Origin: Limnanthes douglasii subsp. nivea
Taxonomy: Eukaryota; Streptophyta; Magnoliopsida; Brassicales; Limnanthaceae
NCBI GenBank assembly: GCA_036936605.1
Contig: JAUPFV010000001.1
Span: forward strand, 213,697,138-213,761,137
Length of the DNA stretch: 64,000 nt
Reading direction: 5' to 3'
Part shown: positions 12,163 through 24,600 of the stretch, in pieces
Layout of the letters: each line of letters opens with the position of its first letter
How positions within the stretch are numbered: position 1 is the first letter of the stretch
Notes under the pieces: model-generated
Seen by the model: the letters and a program-made list of their open reading frames with translations, nothing else
Told to the model about the DNA's origin: nothing
The model's database searches: none
Position numbers and translations under genes: made by a program

Positions 12163-12177
12163 ATAGATATATTACTT
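12163..12177. repeat. LINE target-site duplication, right copy
   Basis: ATAGATATATTACTT, identical to 6352-6366. It abuts the 5' end of the minus-strand LINE. Confidence 0.85.
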
Positions 12178-12933
12178 TCTTTCCTTCAAATTAAATGATG
12201 TTTTAGTTTTTGGTACCGTAGTTAAGAAGTGCTATCATTATTTTTTAAATTATAAAAGGTTTTTATATTTTTCATAAATAATCTATTTCATTCGTACATT
12301 ATGAATAAGTTAAAATTATTCAAAAGAAATAGCATACTTAGTGGAATAAAACATGCTCGTCGAATGACGATTACAGATTTCGTAATATATATAAAATAAA
12401 ATCAAAATTATGAACAAGATTTGTATAATTAGTTAAATCACAAAAGATAGAATTTGTACCGATAATTAATATCACCTTAAAATTGGATTATCCGACTTTG
12501 GACAGCTATACTTTTAAGAACGGCGTCGGATGGAGTATAATATAATATGATAGGTTTCAAATCGAAACATTCGGTATTCAAAATATGGATAGTCGGACAA
12601 CTAACTGTTTATTAGTTTTGTTCCGCGAATAGAATTGGATTCCAGAAAGCAGTCAAGAAAGAAAGAAAGTAGTAGTAGTAGTATTTTGCTTTTGATGACT
12701 TCCATGATTAAAAAGCCTTCAATTAACTTATAATTATTGGGATCAGTCTAAAACAATTTCACCTCAAAAGTGATGATTAGTAATCTCCAGTAATTTAATA
12801 ACTGTGGGACCATGGAAAACATGATCTTCATATATAGTAATGATCATGTTATTCTTAAAACAATTATTATTAACTCTTTCACTATACTTATAGATAGTTT
12901 TGTAAATGCTCTACTAATTACCTACTAGATTTT
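12178..12933. other. non-coding AT-rich DNA
   Basis: No coding potential, RNA gene or repeat that can be named was seen between the LINE and the copia LTR. Confidence 0.5.
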
Positions 12934-13437
12934 TGGTCGATTTTCTTCAAAATTAAAATATAATCTCGTATGGCATCAAATTTGTTGTTATATATTTAAT
13001 TGATTAATTAAAATAATTAATAATAGATTATCAGATTTACAAATAATAAGAATAAAATAAAATATTATTATCTAATTTAATAATGGAATAAATAAATAAT
13101 ATTTAGATATTATTAAAGTTTATAAAAAAATATTATTTATCAAAACAAATTTTGAATTTCACTCTCTCTATCTTTTCTTTCTTTTTGTAGATTAATACAA
13201 AAAAATTGATTAAACTCTCTCAAAAATTAGTTATACTCACAAACGGTTAGAAAGATTGTCTGTATTTAATAGATTCTCAAATCGGAACCGCTCAAGACCT
13301 TCGTTGTAGACTCCGAAAATCGAAAAAAAAATAAGGGCTCATGGTATGTTCTTAAAAAAAATCAGCATGAAAGGAATCAGTTTCCTAGAATTCAATCAAG
13401 GGTATTGATACCTTTGAATTTTGAATATGTATTAACA
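12934..13437 (+). repeat. copia A left (5') LTR
   Basis: It ends TGTATTAACA directly before the primer-binding site. The start is placed at TGGTCGATTTTC by alignment with the right LTR. The left edge is uncertain by some bases. Confidence 0.55.
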
Positions 13438-13439
13438 AT

Positions 13440-13451
13440 TGGTATGAGAGC
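13440..13451 (+). other. primer-binding site, initiator-tRNA(Met) type
   Basis: TGGTATGAGAGC differs at one base from TGGTATCAGAGC, the primer site that most plant copia elements use to prime from initiator methionine tRNA. It lies two bases after the LTR end, which fixes the orientation and the boundary. Confidence 0.75.
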
Positions 13452-15879
13452 GTGTCTAATTCCTCTTTGTGTAGGTTTGACCAAAATTTCATTTTTTTTA
13501 ATTGATTTAGTTTGTGAGAAAAACTCATTGTTTATGATTTCTCATGTTGAGACATAAACATGATTAAGTGATAAGAGAATGTAGACTTGCACATTTAAAG
13601 ATTGAACATGTTTCTCTTGCGATGGTGTAGCATATTTAGCATGTTTAAGCTGGCTAATTTTGTTATGTGTATGCCATGTTTGGGTATTGTGTTATGTGTT
13701 TAGGGTTTACAATTATCTAACCATATTATGTGCACATTGAGAAGTATTTAATGTTGAAAATGTATAATCACATGATTGGAACCATTGTTGCTGACACTTG
13801 GACTATGAGATGTAAAAGGTGATGTCATACATGTCCAGGGATTGTTCTATTCCATGTACATAGGGTTTATTTAGCATTCATCTTCCTTCATATATCTGAG
13901 CAGTGGCATGATATTTCACAATCATGAACATATTTATATGTACAAAGATTATCGAGGTAAGCCATATTAAGGTATGATCTGTAAAGATATATATTCAGCA
14001 ACATTAGTACCAATTATAATACGAGCATTCAGATTCCTATTCTCTATGACTGATTGGCAGGCCTGGTATCCCACATGAGTGGTAAATATCAAGTGAGTTA
14101 CAAAAATAAATAAGTTTGAGGCCTCACAACTTAAGGATTAATTGTTGTTTGTATAAGTCTTCATTCAAGGAATATTAACACACACATTTCTTATTGTGAA
14201 CACACGTTGTATGATGCAGTTGTTGCATTTACACATTGTTAGAGATATAAAGGGTCGAGCCCTTATATCTCTAACACACATATCATACTCATGTATAATT
14301 AGGTTTTTAGTATTGAAATGTTTGTTTAGTTTCCATGAATCAACCAGGTATGACCTTCACAAAAGGCTTGGATGATTTCAGATATGGTATAGAATCTACG
14401 TTTCATAACCTTAAAGTACTGACTCTAAAGGTAATGTATGGCGTGTAGGCGACCAGCATATCCACTAATGATTATGATGAGTGTTGTACATATGAAGTTC
14501 ATATCACAACCCTAGCCTAATAAAATTCATAATGTGTTAGATAAGACTACTAACTGAGCTTCAGGTCTCTATTTTGGTAAGGGGAATAGTTAAGAAGTGG
14601 AAACGATAAATTTTATGCTTATTGGGACTCAATGACATAGATCACTATTTTATAGAGGACCAACGACCTACTTCTACAGAAATAGCACTCATAACAATAT
14701 GGTATACTTTGAGCGTTAGCAATATTCTAAATGCTTCAATAGGTATATCTAACTGAGTAGGGTCCCACAAACGTTTTTGAGTTCCCAGACCGCCAACTTG
14801 AAATTGGCCAACGATATGTTTTCTCACCTTGATAAGAGTTTTTTAAGTCCCCTCAAGTAGAAATTAAAAACTTGATTGGAATATCTCTTATGTGAAGTAC
14901 AATGGATATGGTAAAATTAGAGAGCTCATCTTTGAGATGGCTAATATCCATAGAAAACTTAAAATCTTAGACATTGAGCTCTATGAGACAGTCGTAGTGG
15001 CCTATATTTTCATATCCCTCATTTCTAAATTCAGAATACTCGAGACTACATATGATTTCTAGAGAAAAATGGGACATAACCATTATTATCATAAATCTGG
15101 TCAATAAGGAGAAAAGCAGTCAGAGAAAGAGAGTTATTAGGCTAATATGGTTCAGTCAGCAAGATTATACCTAAAAACAAGAAGAAACACTCATCTATTG
15201 GAGTTGTATAAGCTAAACCTTCAAGATACTTCAAAGAAGGGGAGAACATAATAAAAGAAAATATAAGAAATTTCCACGTTTCAATTGCAAGAGCACGGAT
15301 CACTAGAATATAGATTGCCCTAAATTTAAGGCCTGATTGGCAAAGGAATATAATATCTATTCTGTAGTACTTCATATGTTGATTTAGTTTCAGTATCAAA
15401 GGACATGTGGTGGGTTGATACAACACATACAACTCACGTATGTATTTATTTGTAGGGCTCAATCCAAAGCACGTCTCTCAATTATAAAAAGATTTATATT
15501 TACATTACGGATTGTATGGCTTGCCCGGTTGAAGCAAGTTGTAAAAATTTATTTAAGTTCACAAAATGTATTGTTTGTAAATGATGTTTATTATGTTCGT
15601 TATTTTAGGTTGAATTTACTTGTTTTTATTATTGGATAAATATGGTTATTCGTGTTCTTCTTGAAATATAAAAATACAGATCTTTTATAAACATTATTTA
15701 ATTGTCTTGGGTGTTCTTAATTGTAATGATAACTTGTATATATTAGATAATATTTCTAATTATCTTATTGAAATGAAGGTAACACATACAATAATTTCTG
15801 AAAATTTAACTTCTCTACAATACAAAAATTTAAATCACATCTCTAAAAAATAAAATAGACAAGCTTGTTGTTGAAGGTC

Positions 15880-16560
15880 TTTTGAAACCCTTTATTACAC
15901 TAATTTAGATAAATATGTAAAGTGTATCAAAAGGAATATACCAAGCTTAGAAGGCCTAAAGTCTATCATGTTAAAGATATCTTAGACATAATTTGTATAG
16001 ACATTTGTGAATTATTCCCTACAGTATATTGTAGATACTTCATTACTTTGATAGATAAATATTTAGGATATAATGACACACAATTGCTTCGTGATAAATC
16101 TGAGACCATTGAAAAGTTCAAATCTTTTAAGGTTGAAGTTGAATTACAACAAGGCAGACATATTAAAACTGTTACATCTGAACACAATGATGAATACTAT
16201 GGAAGGTATGATGAATCAGGGGAGCAACGTCATGTGTCATTTTTTCTATACCTTTAGATATGCTGAATCTATCCTCAATAAAACATGTCAGATTCGCCCG
16301 CTATAAATGGTGTATTTGAACGGAGAAACCGTACATTAATGGATATGATTAGGAGTATTATTGCTCATACTAGTTTACCATCTACCATATTCACACAGGG
16401 GGGAAGATTTTAAGTGTGCAATATATATAGGGTACCTATTTCATGAGCAACTAAAATACTGCATGAATTATTCAGATGGCATAAGCCCAGCTTTAAGCAT
16501 TTCTATGCTAGGAAATTTCTTGTAGACAATAAGGAAAATTATCATTCTATTTGTGCCCTA
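15880..16560 (+). pseudogene. copia A integrase relic
   Basis: An open piece at 15922-16257 reads as the integrase core (ILDIICIDICELFP, then YFITLIDKYLGY, KSFKVEVELQ, EYYGRYDESGEQR), the layout of copia integrases. After a frameshift the distal part continues near 16300 with a SPAINGVFERRNRTLMDMIR segment, which contains the usual NGV-ERRNRTL motif. Stops follow. The enzyme joins element DNA to the chromosome in intact relatives; this copy is dead. No reverse transcriptase long enough to describe was found downstream. Confidence 0.7.
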
Positions 16561-17589
16561 AATTAGATTTGGAGATTCAGTTCATGCAGACAATATTATA
16601 TGCTTCGATAATTGTTAATTTCATGTATGCTCAGGTTTATGTTATATCGGACATAGTATTTATAGTTGAAATGCTAGGAAGGTATAAGCAATCTAAAAGT
16701 TGATCATTGGAATATAATGAAAATGGTGATATAACACTTGAAAATACCAAACACTTTGTACTAACATACATAAGATGGATAACCTGTAGATCGATTGTAG
16801 GCTATTCCAATTCATAAATTTTGTAGGGTGTGTAAACACCATTTAATATACGACTCGTTATGTATTTATTCATGGGAGATGTTATATCATGGAAAAGTAC
16901 AAAACATGCTCTTATAACGATTTCGAATATGACATCAGAATATATGACATGTTTTAATATATCAATCCATACACTTTAGTTAAGAAATTTTATCACAACA
17001 TTACATATAGTGAAGGGAAGTGAAAAGCATCTCCTAATTTATTGTGACAATAATTGTTATTTATTTTAGTGTAATTGGATCGACTAGTCGACCAATTTAA
17101 TCATGATACATTATCAAACAAGTCGTAGAGTGCGGAGTGCACGCTTGCTAGATTAGATCATGATTGGCGGGGTCAAGGGGCGGAGCCCCTGGCTGGGGTC
17201 GAGCTGACAGGTCAGCTTGGAAATTTTTTATTTTGGTTAAATCGGCTATTGTAGCAAGTCAACAGAATTTCGAAATTGAAAATTTGGCCGTTTTATTCAA
17301 ATTTTAAATTTCAGCCGTTTTATTACAAAACCAGTTTAGAGACCTTAACTGCCCTAACTTCCAAACTGTTTTTGGTTGGTCGAATTGATAAATATGGGTT
17401 ATGTTGAAAAAGGAAATGATATCATTTTCATCCTCTCTGTTCAAAAATTATATCTCTGATTTTATCCAATTGAAATTTTTGGAGAACCCCAAAAATATTT
17501 CAATAAGAAATTGTATACAAGACTTCAGAGACCATCCGGAAACGAAACATTGTTGACTACAACAATTCAGCTATCGTATTCTCTAATGG

Positions 17590-17775
17590 GAACGCCAAAA
17601 AGTCTAAGCATATACACATTAAGTTTCAATATGTACATGAACAAATTCAGAATGGCCAAATAAAAGCGAAGCATATTAATACGCAATCTATGGTTGCAAA
17701 TCTGTTTACTAAGACATTGCCACCTTTCACCTTTCAAAAATACATAGTTTGCATGTATGTTCTTAGTTTAGAGAG
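17590..17775 (+). pseudogene. copia A RNase H C-terminal relic
   Basis: A plus-strand stretch reads HIKFQYVHEQIQNGQI, then KAKHINTQSMVANLFTKTLP. This matches the end of copia RNase H, where the last catalytic aspartate normally lies in an ADxxTK motif; here it is ANLFTK, so the aspartate is lost. Confidence 0.6.
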
Positions 17776-18198
17776 TTTCTATATTCAGTGAGAGTTATGT
17801 ACTTAATTTTAGATTGTATTATTATTTCAGACCACGTGTAGATATTTCAGTTTAAATACAATGATTCAGTTTTTTATTGCCCTTATCATTTGAATGAAAT
17901 TGAGATATCTTAATTGAGTTGGACTAGTTGAAAAAGTTGACATGTGTTGATTATAAGGTTGTGTCATACTTTCATGTAACACTCCACGAGAGATTAGGTG
18001 TCACTAAATTAGTTATTAGCAATGTGATTTGTTGTCGAACCATCATGCATCATCGGATGTGGTAGAACTATTTTGTTCATTGCTATCTATCTTTTGACAT
18101 GAATAGATATTTAGATATTATTCGTGAACCATTGCGTTATATAGTGCACAATTAAAATGAAGACATTTTAGGACACATGAATGATATAAGTGGAAGAT

Positions 18199-18330
18199 TG
18201 TAATGAAATTTTAAATTAAAATATCTCATCATGTGTAATTTATGGTACCCACAACTATTGTTACAAGTCCAATTAATTAATTAAAATAATCAATTATGGA
18301 ATATTATATTTACGAATAATAATAATAATA
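18199..18330 (+). repeat. copia A right (3') LTR, truncated
   Basis: It opens TGTAATGAAATT and shares a run of TTAATTAATTAAAATAAT and following words with the left LTR. The similarity stops where the SINE-like sequence begins. Confidence 0.5.
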
Positions 18331-18338
18331 ACAACACT

Positions 18339-18516
18339 AAAGGTCATGAGTTCGAGTCCCTCTACATACGCTTTCTCGGCTGAGCCTGTAACCTTGTGTG
18401 GTTTACCTTCTGGCGTTGGTTTCAAGGCTATCGCGTCAGATTGAGGGTTTTATCATGTGCGCACTCATTGCACTCTGAGTAGCGGCTGCGGGTTCCCTCC
18501 AAAAAAAATAGAAAAA
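18339..18516 (+). mobile_element. SINE-like sequence, probably 5'-truncated
   Basis: GAGTTCGAGTCC at 18348-18359 fits the polymerase III B box. The body that follows is far more GC-rich than its surroundings, includes GTAGCGGCTGCGGGTTCCCT-type sequence, and ends in an A-rich tail. No A box is found at the right distance upstream, so the tRNA-like head appears truncated. It sits at the broken end of the copia A right LTR. Confidence 0.5.
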
Positions 18517-19695
18517 TAATGAGTCTCGTGGTAAAATAAACAAACAATGTGTGGATATCGGTTGAGGTAAACAATATTTAGAACAAATGTCTTTTAAGCT
18601 TCACATTTCATTCGTTAGTAGTTATTATCTCCACTCAAATCTGACCTCCCTTGGATTGCTACCAAATTGTAGCTCTAATACTAGTTATTTGGAAAATACA
18701 CAACTTTTGTGGCAAATCGCTTCTAAATTAGCTTCAGGCAAAAAAAAATGGGAAAAACACAATTTTCTGCAATTAGATCAAAAGAAAATAAACACAAAAA
18801 CAAAAGTGAAATGGAACACTCAAATTGTTAACGGAGTTCAACAAACTATGTCTACATCTCCAGACCTGATGCAGATCAATTTATTAAAAAAACTCAGTGA
18901 CCGTGCTTTTTTCGATACATTTACAAAAACCTAACTTTTAGTTTTTCTAGAAAATCCTTAACAAATAACTTATAACTCACTAAATTACTGTTTTCAAATC
19001 CAAAACTTTGTAACTCTCTTTATTAAGTTTAAGAAAATCACTAAATTACTGTTTTTCAAATCTAAAACTTTGTAACTCTCTTTAGTAAGTTTAAGAAAAT
19101 CACTACTACTCTCATGCTTCGGTGCTTATTTCAAATTAGTTTTATTCATTTAAAAAAATAGTTTTCGCACATAATTATTTAAAAATTCATACATAACAGT
19201 TCAAACTATTTCATTTTTTATATTTCAAATTGGTAATGTTATGTTTTATTTTTATAAAAATTTCAAAAAACAAAATGAGAAACGGAGACGAAACATAAAC
19301 ATACAAAATCTGCTTCTAAACAATTATATGTACAGGACTAAAACTCTCGAAAACAAATATGTGCTAAAAAGACAAAAAAAACAAAACCCCACACAGATAC
19401 AAATGTGCAACCCTGAGTTTGCAAAACAGATTAACGTCCATTCACTTGATTAAAGGACCGGAAGAAAAATACTATACATATACATACACCTTGCACCACC
19501 GCCCCTTACCATTGCCCACCATAATAACATTATAATTTATCACCACCCCACCAACTTAATACTAATCAAACCACATTTAATTTACTTTACCCATTTTCCT
19601 AAAACCACAATTAAAAAAACAACATAACTTTTAATTAGACAAAAAAACTACTAAAACCTCACCAGTTTAGATTTGTCATTTCTCGGTCGCCGTGG
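18517..19695. other. non-coding DNA, including the 3' flank of the DUF617 gene
   Basis: A 61-62-bp unit is duplicated in tandem at 18978-19038 and 19039-19100 (CACTAAATTACTG...). Open frames on the plus strand at 18587-18934 and 19241-19453 show no family features and low-complexity composition. The interval just left of 19696 should contain the 3' UTR of the minus-strand gene. Confidence 0.5.
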
Positions 19696-20493
19696 TTAGA
19701 CTCTGAGTAGGTAGATACTGAGTTCAGGAGCTCCGTTACTATCGGGATTCATCATGTAAAAAGCTTCAGAATCTCTAGACCCAACAACTCTTTCGAATTT
19801 AGCTCTCATATACATTATCTCATCCTCTTCTTTCCCATCCTCGTTAACAAGAGGCAAAACTCCAGCTCCCATTGACACCATCTCCACAGCTTTTAGAATT
19901 TTTCTTTCTCTACACCCGAACTCTCTTTTACTTGCAAACCCACATTTCTTCCCGTTACAGTAAGTCCTCCACACCGGCTCATCCAGCAACCGCCGTCCCA
20001 CCGCCGGACTACTACTTTGTTTTGGCGTCTTCGTTTCTTGATTTTCGTTTTCTTTCTCTTTGTCGCACTCTAAGGCGATCCTCACCAACCCAGAAGCCAT
20101 TTCTCGAACTAAACCGCTTATCGGCGTAGCTAACTCGACGAGAAAAGCCGGTGGCGAGTTTGGGTCTTTTTGGAAAACGAAATGGACGTGTCCTCGCCGA
20201 GAACCGAACAGAGTACCAACGATATGGTGACCGAGTCGGAGTCCGGGTGAGGAAACGGGTCGGGTGCGGCCTATTATTGCGATAGCTGAACGGAGACGAG
20301 ATAGCGCGAAGGAGTGAAGCTTCTTTCGAGTTTTGATATTGTTGTTGTTGTTTTCGTTGTTGAGCAGTTGTTTTATGTTGTTGGTCGATGGCTGCGGAGA
20401 TTGGTCTTGATGATGATCGTCATGGTCGGTTCCGACTTTTTTAGACCAGTGAAAGTGTCTCTTAGAGGAGAAAGCTTGGGATGGTGTTGCCAT
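19696..20493 (-). CDS. DUF617 / MIZU-KUSSEI1-like protein
   Basis: A single-exon gene of 265 residues. The frame stays open upstream to 20541, but the first ATG is at 20493 (MATPSQAFSSKRHFHW). A TATA box lies about 60 bases upstream, so this start leaves a short 5' UTR. The N-terminal third is low-complexity (His/Asp/Gln, then Asn-rich). A compact domain from about residue 85 to the end shows VGTLFGSRRGHVHFVFQ, LATPISGLVREMASGLVRIAL, DEPVWRTYCNGKKCGFASKR, FERVVGSRDSEAFYMMNP and the C-terminal ELSIYLLRV. This is the pattern of the plant-only DUF617 family, whose founding member MIZ1 acts in root hydrotropism. The gene is intact. Which paralogue it is cannot be told from this window. Confidence 0.93.
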   Translation of the reverse strand: MATPSQAFSSKRHFHWSKKVGTDHDDHHQDQSPQPSTNNIKQLLNNENNNNNIKTRKKLHSFALSRLRSAIAIIGRTRPVSSPGLRLGHHIVGTLFGSRRGHVHFVFQKDPNSPPAFLVELATPISGLVREMASGLVRIALECDKEKENENQETKTPKQSSSPAVGRRLLDEPVWRTYCNGKKCGFASKREFGCRERKILKAVEMVSMGAGVLPLVNEDGKEEDEIMYMRAKFERVVGSRDSEAFYMMNPDSNGAPELSIYLLRV

Positions 20494-20555
20494 TGAAGTT
20501 GGCTTTAGAGTTTTGGAATAAAGCTGAAAATATTGAGACAAGGGAATGGAGGGGA

Positions 20556-20565
20556 TTATATATAA
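20556..20565 (-). promoter_or_regulatory. TATA box of the DUF617 gene
   Basis: TTATATATAA lies in a CT/GA-rich region about 63 bases upstream of the ATG at 20493. With the usual 30-base spacing, transcription would start near 20530. Confidence 0.6.
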
Positions 20566-21614
20566 AAAAGAGAAAGAGGAGGGAGAAGGAAGTTCTGTTT
20601 TTTGTCTGAACGGTGTTTTTTGGGAGGACTGTATTTAATGGTGCGGTGGTGTTGGTGTTGGTTCTAGTTCTTTAGTGAAAGTGAATCTGACAAAAAGAAA
20701 TAAAGGTTGTCCCACCATAAATCGATTCTAGAGCGAGAAAGAGAGAGACGTGGATTTATTGTGAATTGAAGAAAGGTATCTGAAGGGGGTAAACTTACAA
20801 CTTTGTTTTTCACTTTCTTTTGATGTGATATAGAGAGAGACTTTGTTTTCTATTGACTGTCTTTTTTGACTTGATGTCGTAAGCAGTAAAGTTTAACGAC
20901 TAGCGAAATCCATAACAAGAGAGAGAGAAGATACATACTAGTAGTAGTACTAGCAAAATCGTATAATGGTCATAATACTGTAGAGAGTTCTGAATTGAGA
21001 CAAAGAAAACAGGAGACAAAGATTGTAATGTTTGATTATGTAAGAGAATAAGACGAATCAAAATCCAAAAATGTTCAGAAGTTATTGTCGGCTTCAGAGT
21101 TTACATGACGACGACTCCACCTACCTACGAACTTGAGGAATGAGGATGGTATCAATTTACACACCGTTTAGGCGTTTACTACAATCTCGGTGCTTGTCTT
21201 GTGGCCCACCTACCTATCGTCTTAAAATTAAAACATTCGTTCTAGACTCGGGTTAGGTCCACATAAGCACAACATCCTTCACTGTTAACAAAACCAACCT
21301 TTTCTTGAAATGTAATTACTAATTATGTTCGAATTTGTTTACATCTAATACTTACAGATGGAGTTCACAAAGCTATTACTACCATGTAATAGTATAAAAC
21401 AACAACTGAAAGCTAGAATGGTAGAGTGCATCAACCTTTTAACAACAGGGGGCTTGATTGAAACAAACTAATTACATTAAGGTAGTCGAAAGGAAAGTAA
21501 AGACGCACATCGCTTCCATAATGGATACTAGTAAAAAGATGAACTGGACGGAGTTGGAGTGCCTTTCTATGGTTGAAGAAAAAGAAATGCCCTACTACAA
21601 TTTAGGTTAATTTT
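20566..21614. other. intergenic: DUF617 upstream region and DR1 3' flank
   Basis: The left part (to about 21060) is the upstream region of the DUF617 gene and includes GA-rich runs (GAGAAAGAGAGAGA) and a TAG-repeat stretch. The right part should hold the 3' UTR of DR1. No other gene is supported. Confidence 0.5.
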
Positions 21615-24600
21615 CTATACCAGGGGGTCAGCATCGTCTTGCTTCGAGGGAGCCACGCCTCCATTCATCCTCGCACGAGCCTCTGCAAACATCCTCTGCT
21701 GCTCAGCAGCTGCTTCTTCCTCTGTCATTTCAGCTCCGTTGCTCCATTTACCACTTCTTAATGAGTCCTGCTGAAGAGTTATTCAACACAATACCATCAA
21801 CCTTTCTGATTCAGAGATGAGAAATGCTGAGCATCACAAAATTGCTTACATTAAGTGACAAGTTTATTATATTAACCCATGTGGTATGGCTGTGGAGTTG
21901 AATTCATGAAACAAATTCGTGCAGTATTATAGCATTACTCTTCAGAGGGGGGAGCAATGAAACAGCGGTTAGACTTCCTATCTTTTCACGATCCATTAAG
22001 CCATTTATACTTAAAATAATTAGTAATACCCAGCAGGTTTAAGAATTGCAATTATGATGGTTAAACTACGGATAAAGAACAGAACAAGTACCATAGTCTC
22101 AATCTTATGCTGCTCATATGCAGCATAGACATCTTCGATGTACTCTCCAAACCCAAGAACCTGAAGAAGTCAGAAGTCACATAAATCACATCACTATAAT
22201 CAGGAGTATAGCCCTTTTTACAAACATAGACTCCAATAACTAGATTGCCAATTCATTGACCTATGAAGGATGTAAATCATAATAGCTAACGGGTTCGAAA
22301 GTGAAGCACACTATTCCATACACTAATAGTTGAAGCTATAGATCACCAAGATTAACCAAAATTACAGCAATAGGATATAAAGGAAGAGACTTGAAGTATG
22401 CCAGTATCTTAATAGGCCGGTACCAGGCTAGATAGTAGATATGAAACAGGTGCTATTTTACTTACCTATAAGGGTAAAAAACTGAAACACCTCAACCTAT
22501 TCGACCACAGCCGCACTATATGCCACTTACATAAAACATAAAAAGTACATGTTTCACTTTAGTTTAACTATTTCTAATCCTAGTTTCTTGCTTATAAAAA
22601 GTATACTGCAGCATGGATAAGCTTTTTTCTCATGCAACCGTGGAACCATAGACAACCATGAATGTAAAAAAGGTAAACTCAGAAATAAACATATAAGTCA
22701 CGAACCTGCAAAGCTTTGAGAACATGTTCAGGTGCAATTGTCCGCTTCTCCTCTCTGCTGCAAACTTCATTGGACTCAGATGAGACAAGATTTATAAACT
22801 CTGTGGAAGAATAAGGGGCATCAGTTAAATGAAACCAGCAATCAATTAATTTGGTAAGCATACATTTGGTGTAGACTGAAAAAGGTCAAAGCTCTTTGGA
22901 TTGATCCAACAATTGACTTGAAAACATTTTCAATAATGCACTCCTGCTAATATTGTGAGCATTAAATTTGATTTAATGTTTTTTAAGTTTGACGCATAAA
23001 GCACATACATGAAGCTGTACCCTATTTTTAGATAAAAAAAACAGATCTGAAACAAGACTACGTGAGGATTTATTTCATAAAAAATTCAATGCAGATAAAC
23101 GATAGCATTCGTTTTTTCCAAACATGCAGCCATATTTTCTTTCAAAACAAAGATGACATCTGTGAGTAATATGCAGAAGCTCAAAAAAGAATATTCAAAC
23201 AAGAAAAAACTTCAAGCCATACAAGTAGTCATCAGAATATGCCAAATAGTATGCAGTTAACATAATTGACTCCTCAAGGACTTCTATCATGGTACTTTTC
23301 TTGCATGTACTAGAATGGACTATCATATAAAACAGGAAAAAAAATTTGAGCACCGCAAAAAGAAAAGAGACAGACTACTGTACACCATCCTCCCTAACTA
23401 TTATAAATAAGCGAAAAAGTTTGCAATGATGTGAAAAAACTTCCAATATAATGAAAATAAGCAATCTTTATCATAACTATATAATCAGCAATACACCAAA
23501 GACGAGCGTATCACATCTTATAAATGTCTTTACTTGATGATTGTGATAGATAATATATCTGGTCATACTAAAGCACTAAAAAGGCTTTTATCTCACCTAC
23601 GCAACACTCAATCAAAAGATCTTGAGCATCTCTTGCAACACGAACATCTGGAGGTAGCATCTCCTTTATAATTTTAGTCATAGTTGCTGAAAAAACAGAC
23701 AATTCAAGACAAACGTCAGTACAGGAATGATAATATGGAATTCAAGTAGACTCTATACCTCTAACAATGAAAACTCATACGAGAAGTTTAAACCCAAGTG
23801 AGATAGAGGAATACAATTACTCCATGGCAATAAATTTTAGGTCCAAACATGATCTATTCTGATCTTAAGCAATTACATTAATATATCATAACGGTAATGT
23901 TGGTTCTACCCACAAAGTCAAAGCAGAACAGTATAACTTTATTGTGCACCCCCTGGGAATTTCTTTGCAGAGCCCTATTCAGCCATCAACCAGGCAGGCA
24001 GACTTCAGAAACAAAAGAAGAATCAAAGTTCAAGGTCAATAACAAAATCCTAACCAAAACTTCAAGGCAATTCATCGACCTACTTTTAAGACTCACAATA
24101 ACTTATCCGTCCCCATCATACCATAGACATGGATGCTTAAATCCATAAACTTAGAAGATCATTAACAGGGAGTTGATGCAAATTCTACACACTAATCTCT
24201 CATACAAATTTGCTCAAAGGAAAGATGTCACCATATACCTCCATACTTTACTAAAAGTTAAGAGAAACTTAAAGTACCTAATTGATGAGCACAGGTGAAA
24301 TCTATCAAGTATTGAGCTCGTAAAAGCTTCTCAATCCGAGGCTGATACAGGCTAACATACTATAGTTAGACAATCATCTTATGGGTAAATACAATTACGA
24401 GGAAGTTTCTTATGTTCAAAGTTAACCCTAGAAAACACCTATGTTTCCAGCTAAATCACCCTTTCATGGCTTCCCGAAAGAAGAAGAAAAAAAAAATCTA
24501 AGCCACAGATCAGACATGGAAGAAGAACTGAACAAAAAAACATAAATAAAAGCAAACAAATTAGATAGAACACATAAGAACAATGACCTTTTGGAAGCGA

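Larger units (their letters stand above)
12934..18330 (+). mobile_element. degraded Ty1/copia retrotransposon (copia A)
   Basis: A left LTR ending at 13437 is followed by a primer-binding site. Integrase and RNase H relics are in the plus orientation, and the start of a right LTR appears at 18199. The opening of the right LTR (TGTAATGAAATTTTAAATTA) resembles the start of the left one near 12934. The purine run GTGGAAGATTG just before 18199 fits a polypurine tract. Coding relics are short and full of stops. The 13450-15870 interval has no convincing gag or protease. Confidence 0.7.

Noticed and set aside
18587..18934. Plus-strand 115-codon frame
   Set aside because: Low-complexity Asn/Lys/Ser content, no motif, in AT-rich spacer.
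20494..20541. Upstream extension of the DUF617 frame as the real start
   Set aside because: The codon at 20541 is TTG, not ATG, and it lies at or before the likely transcription start.
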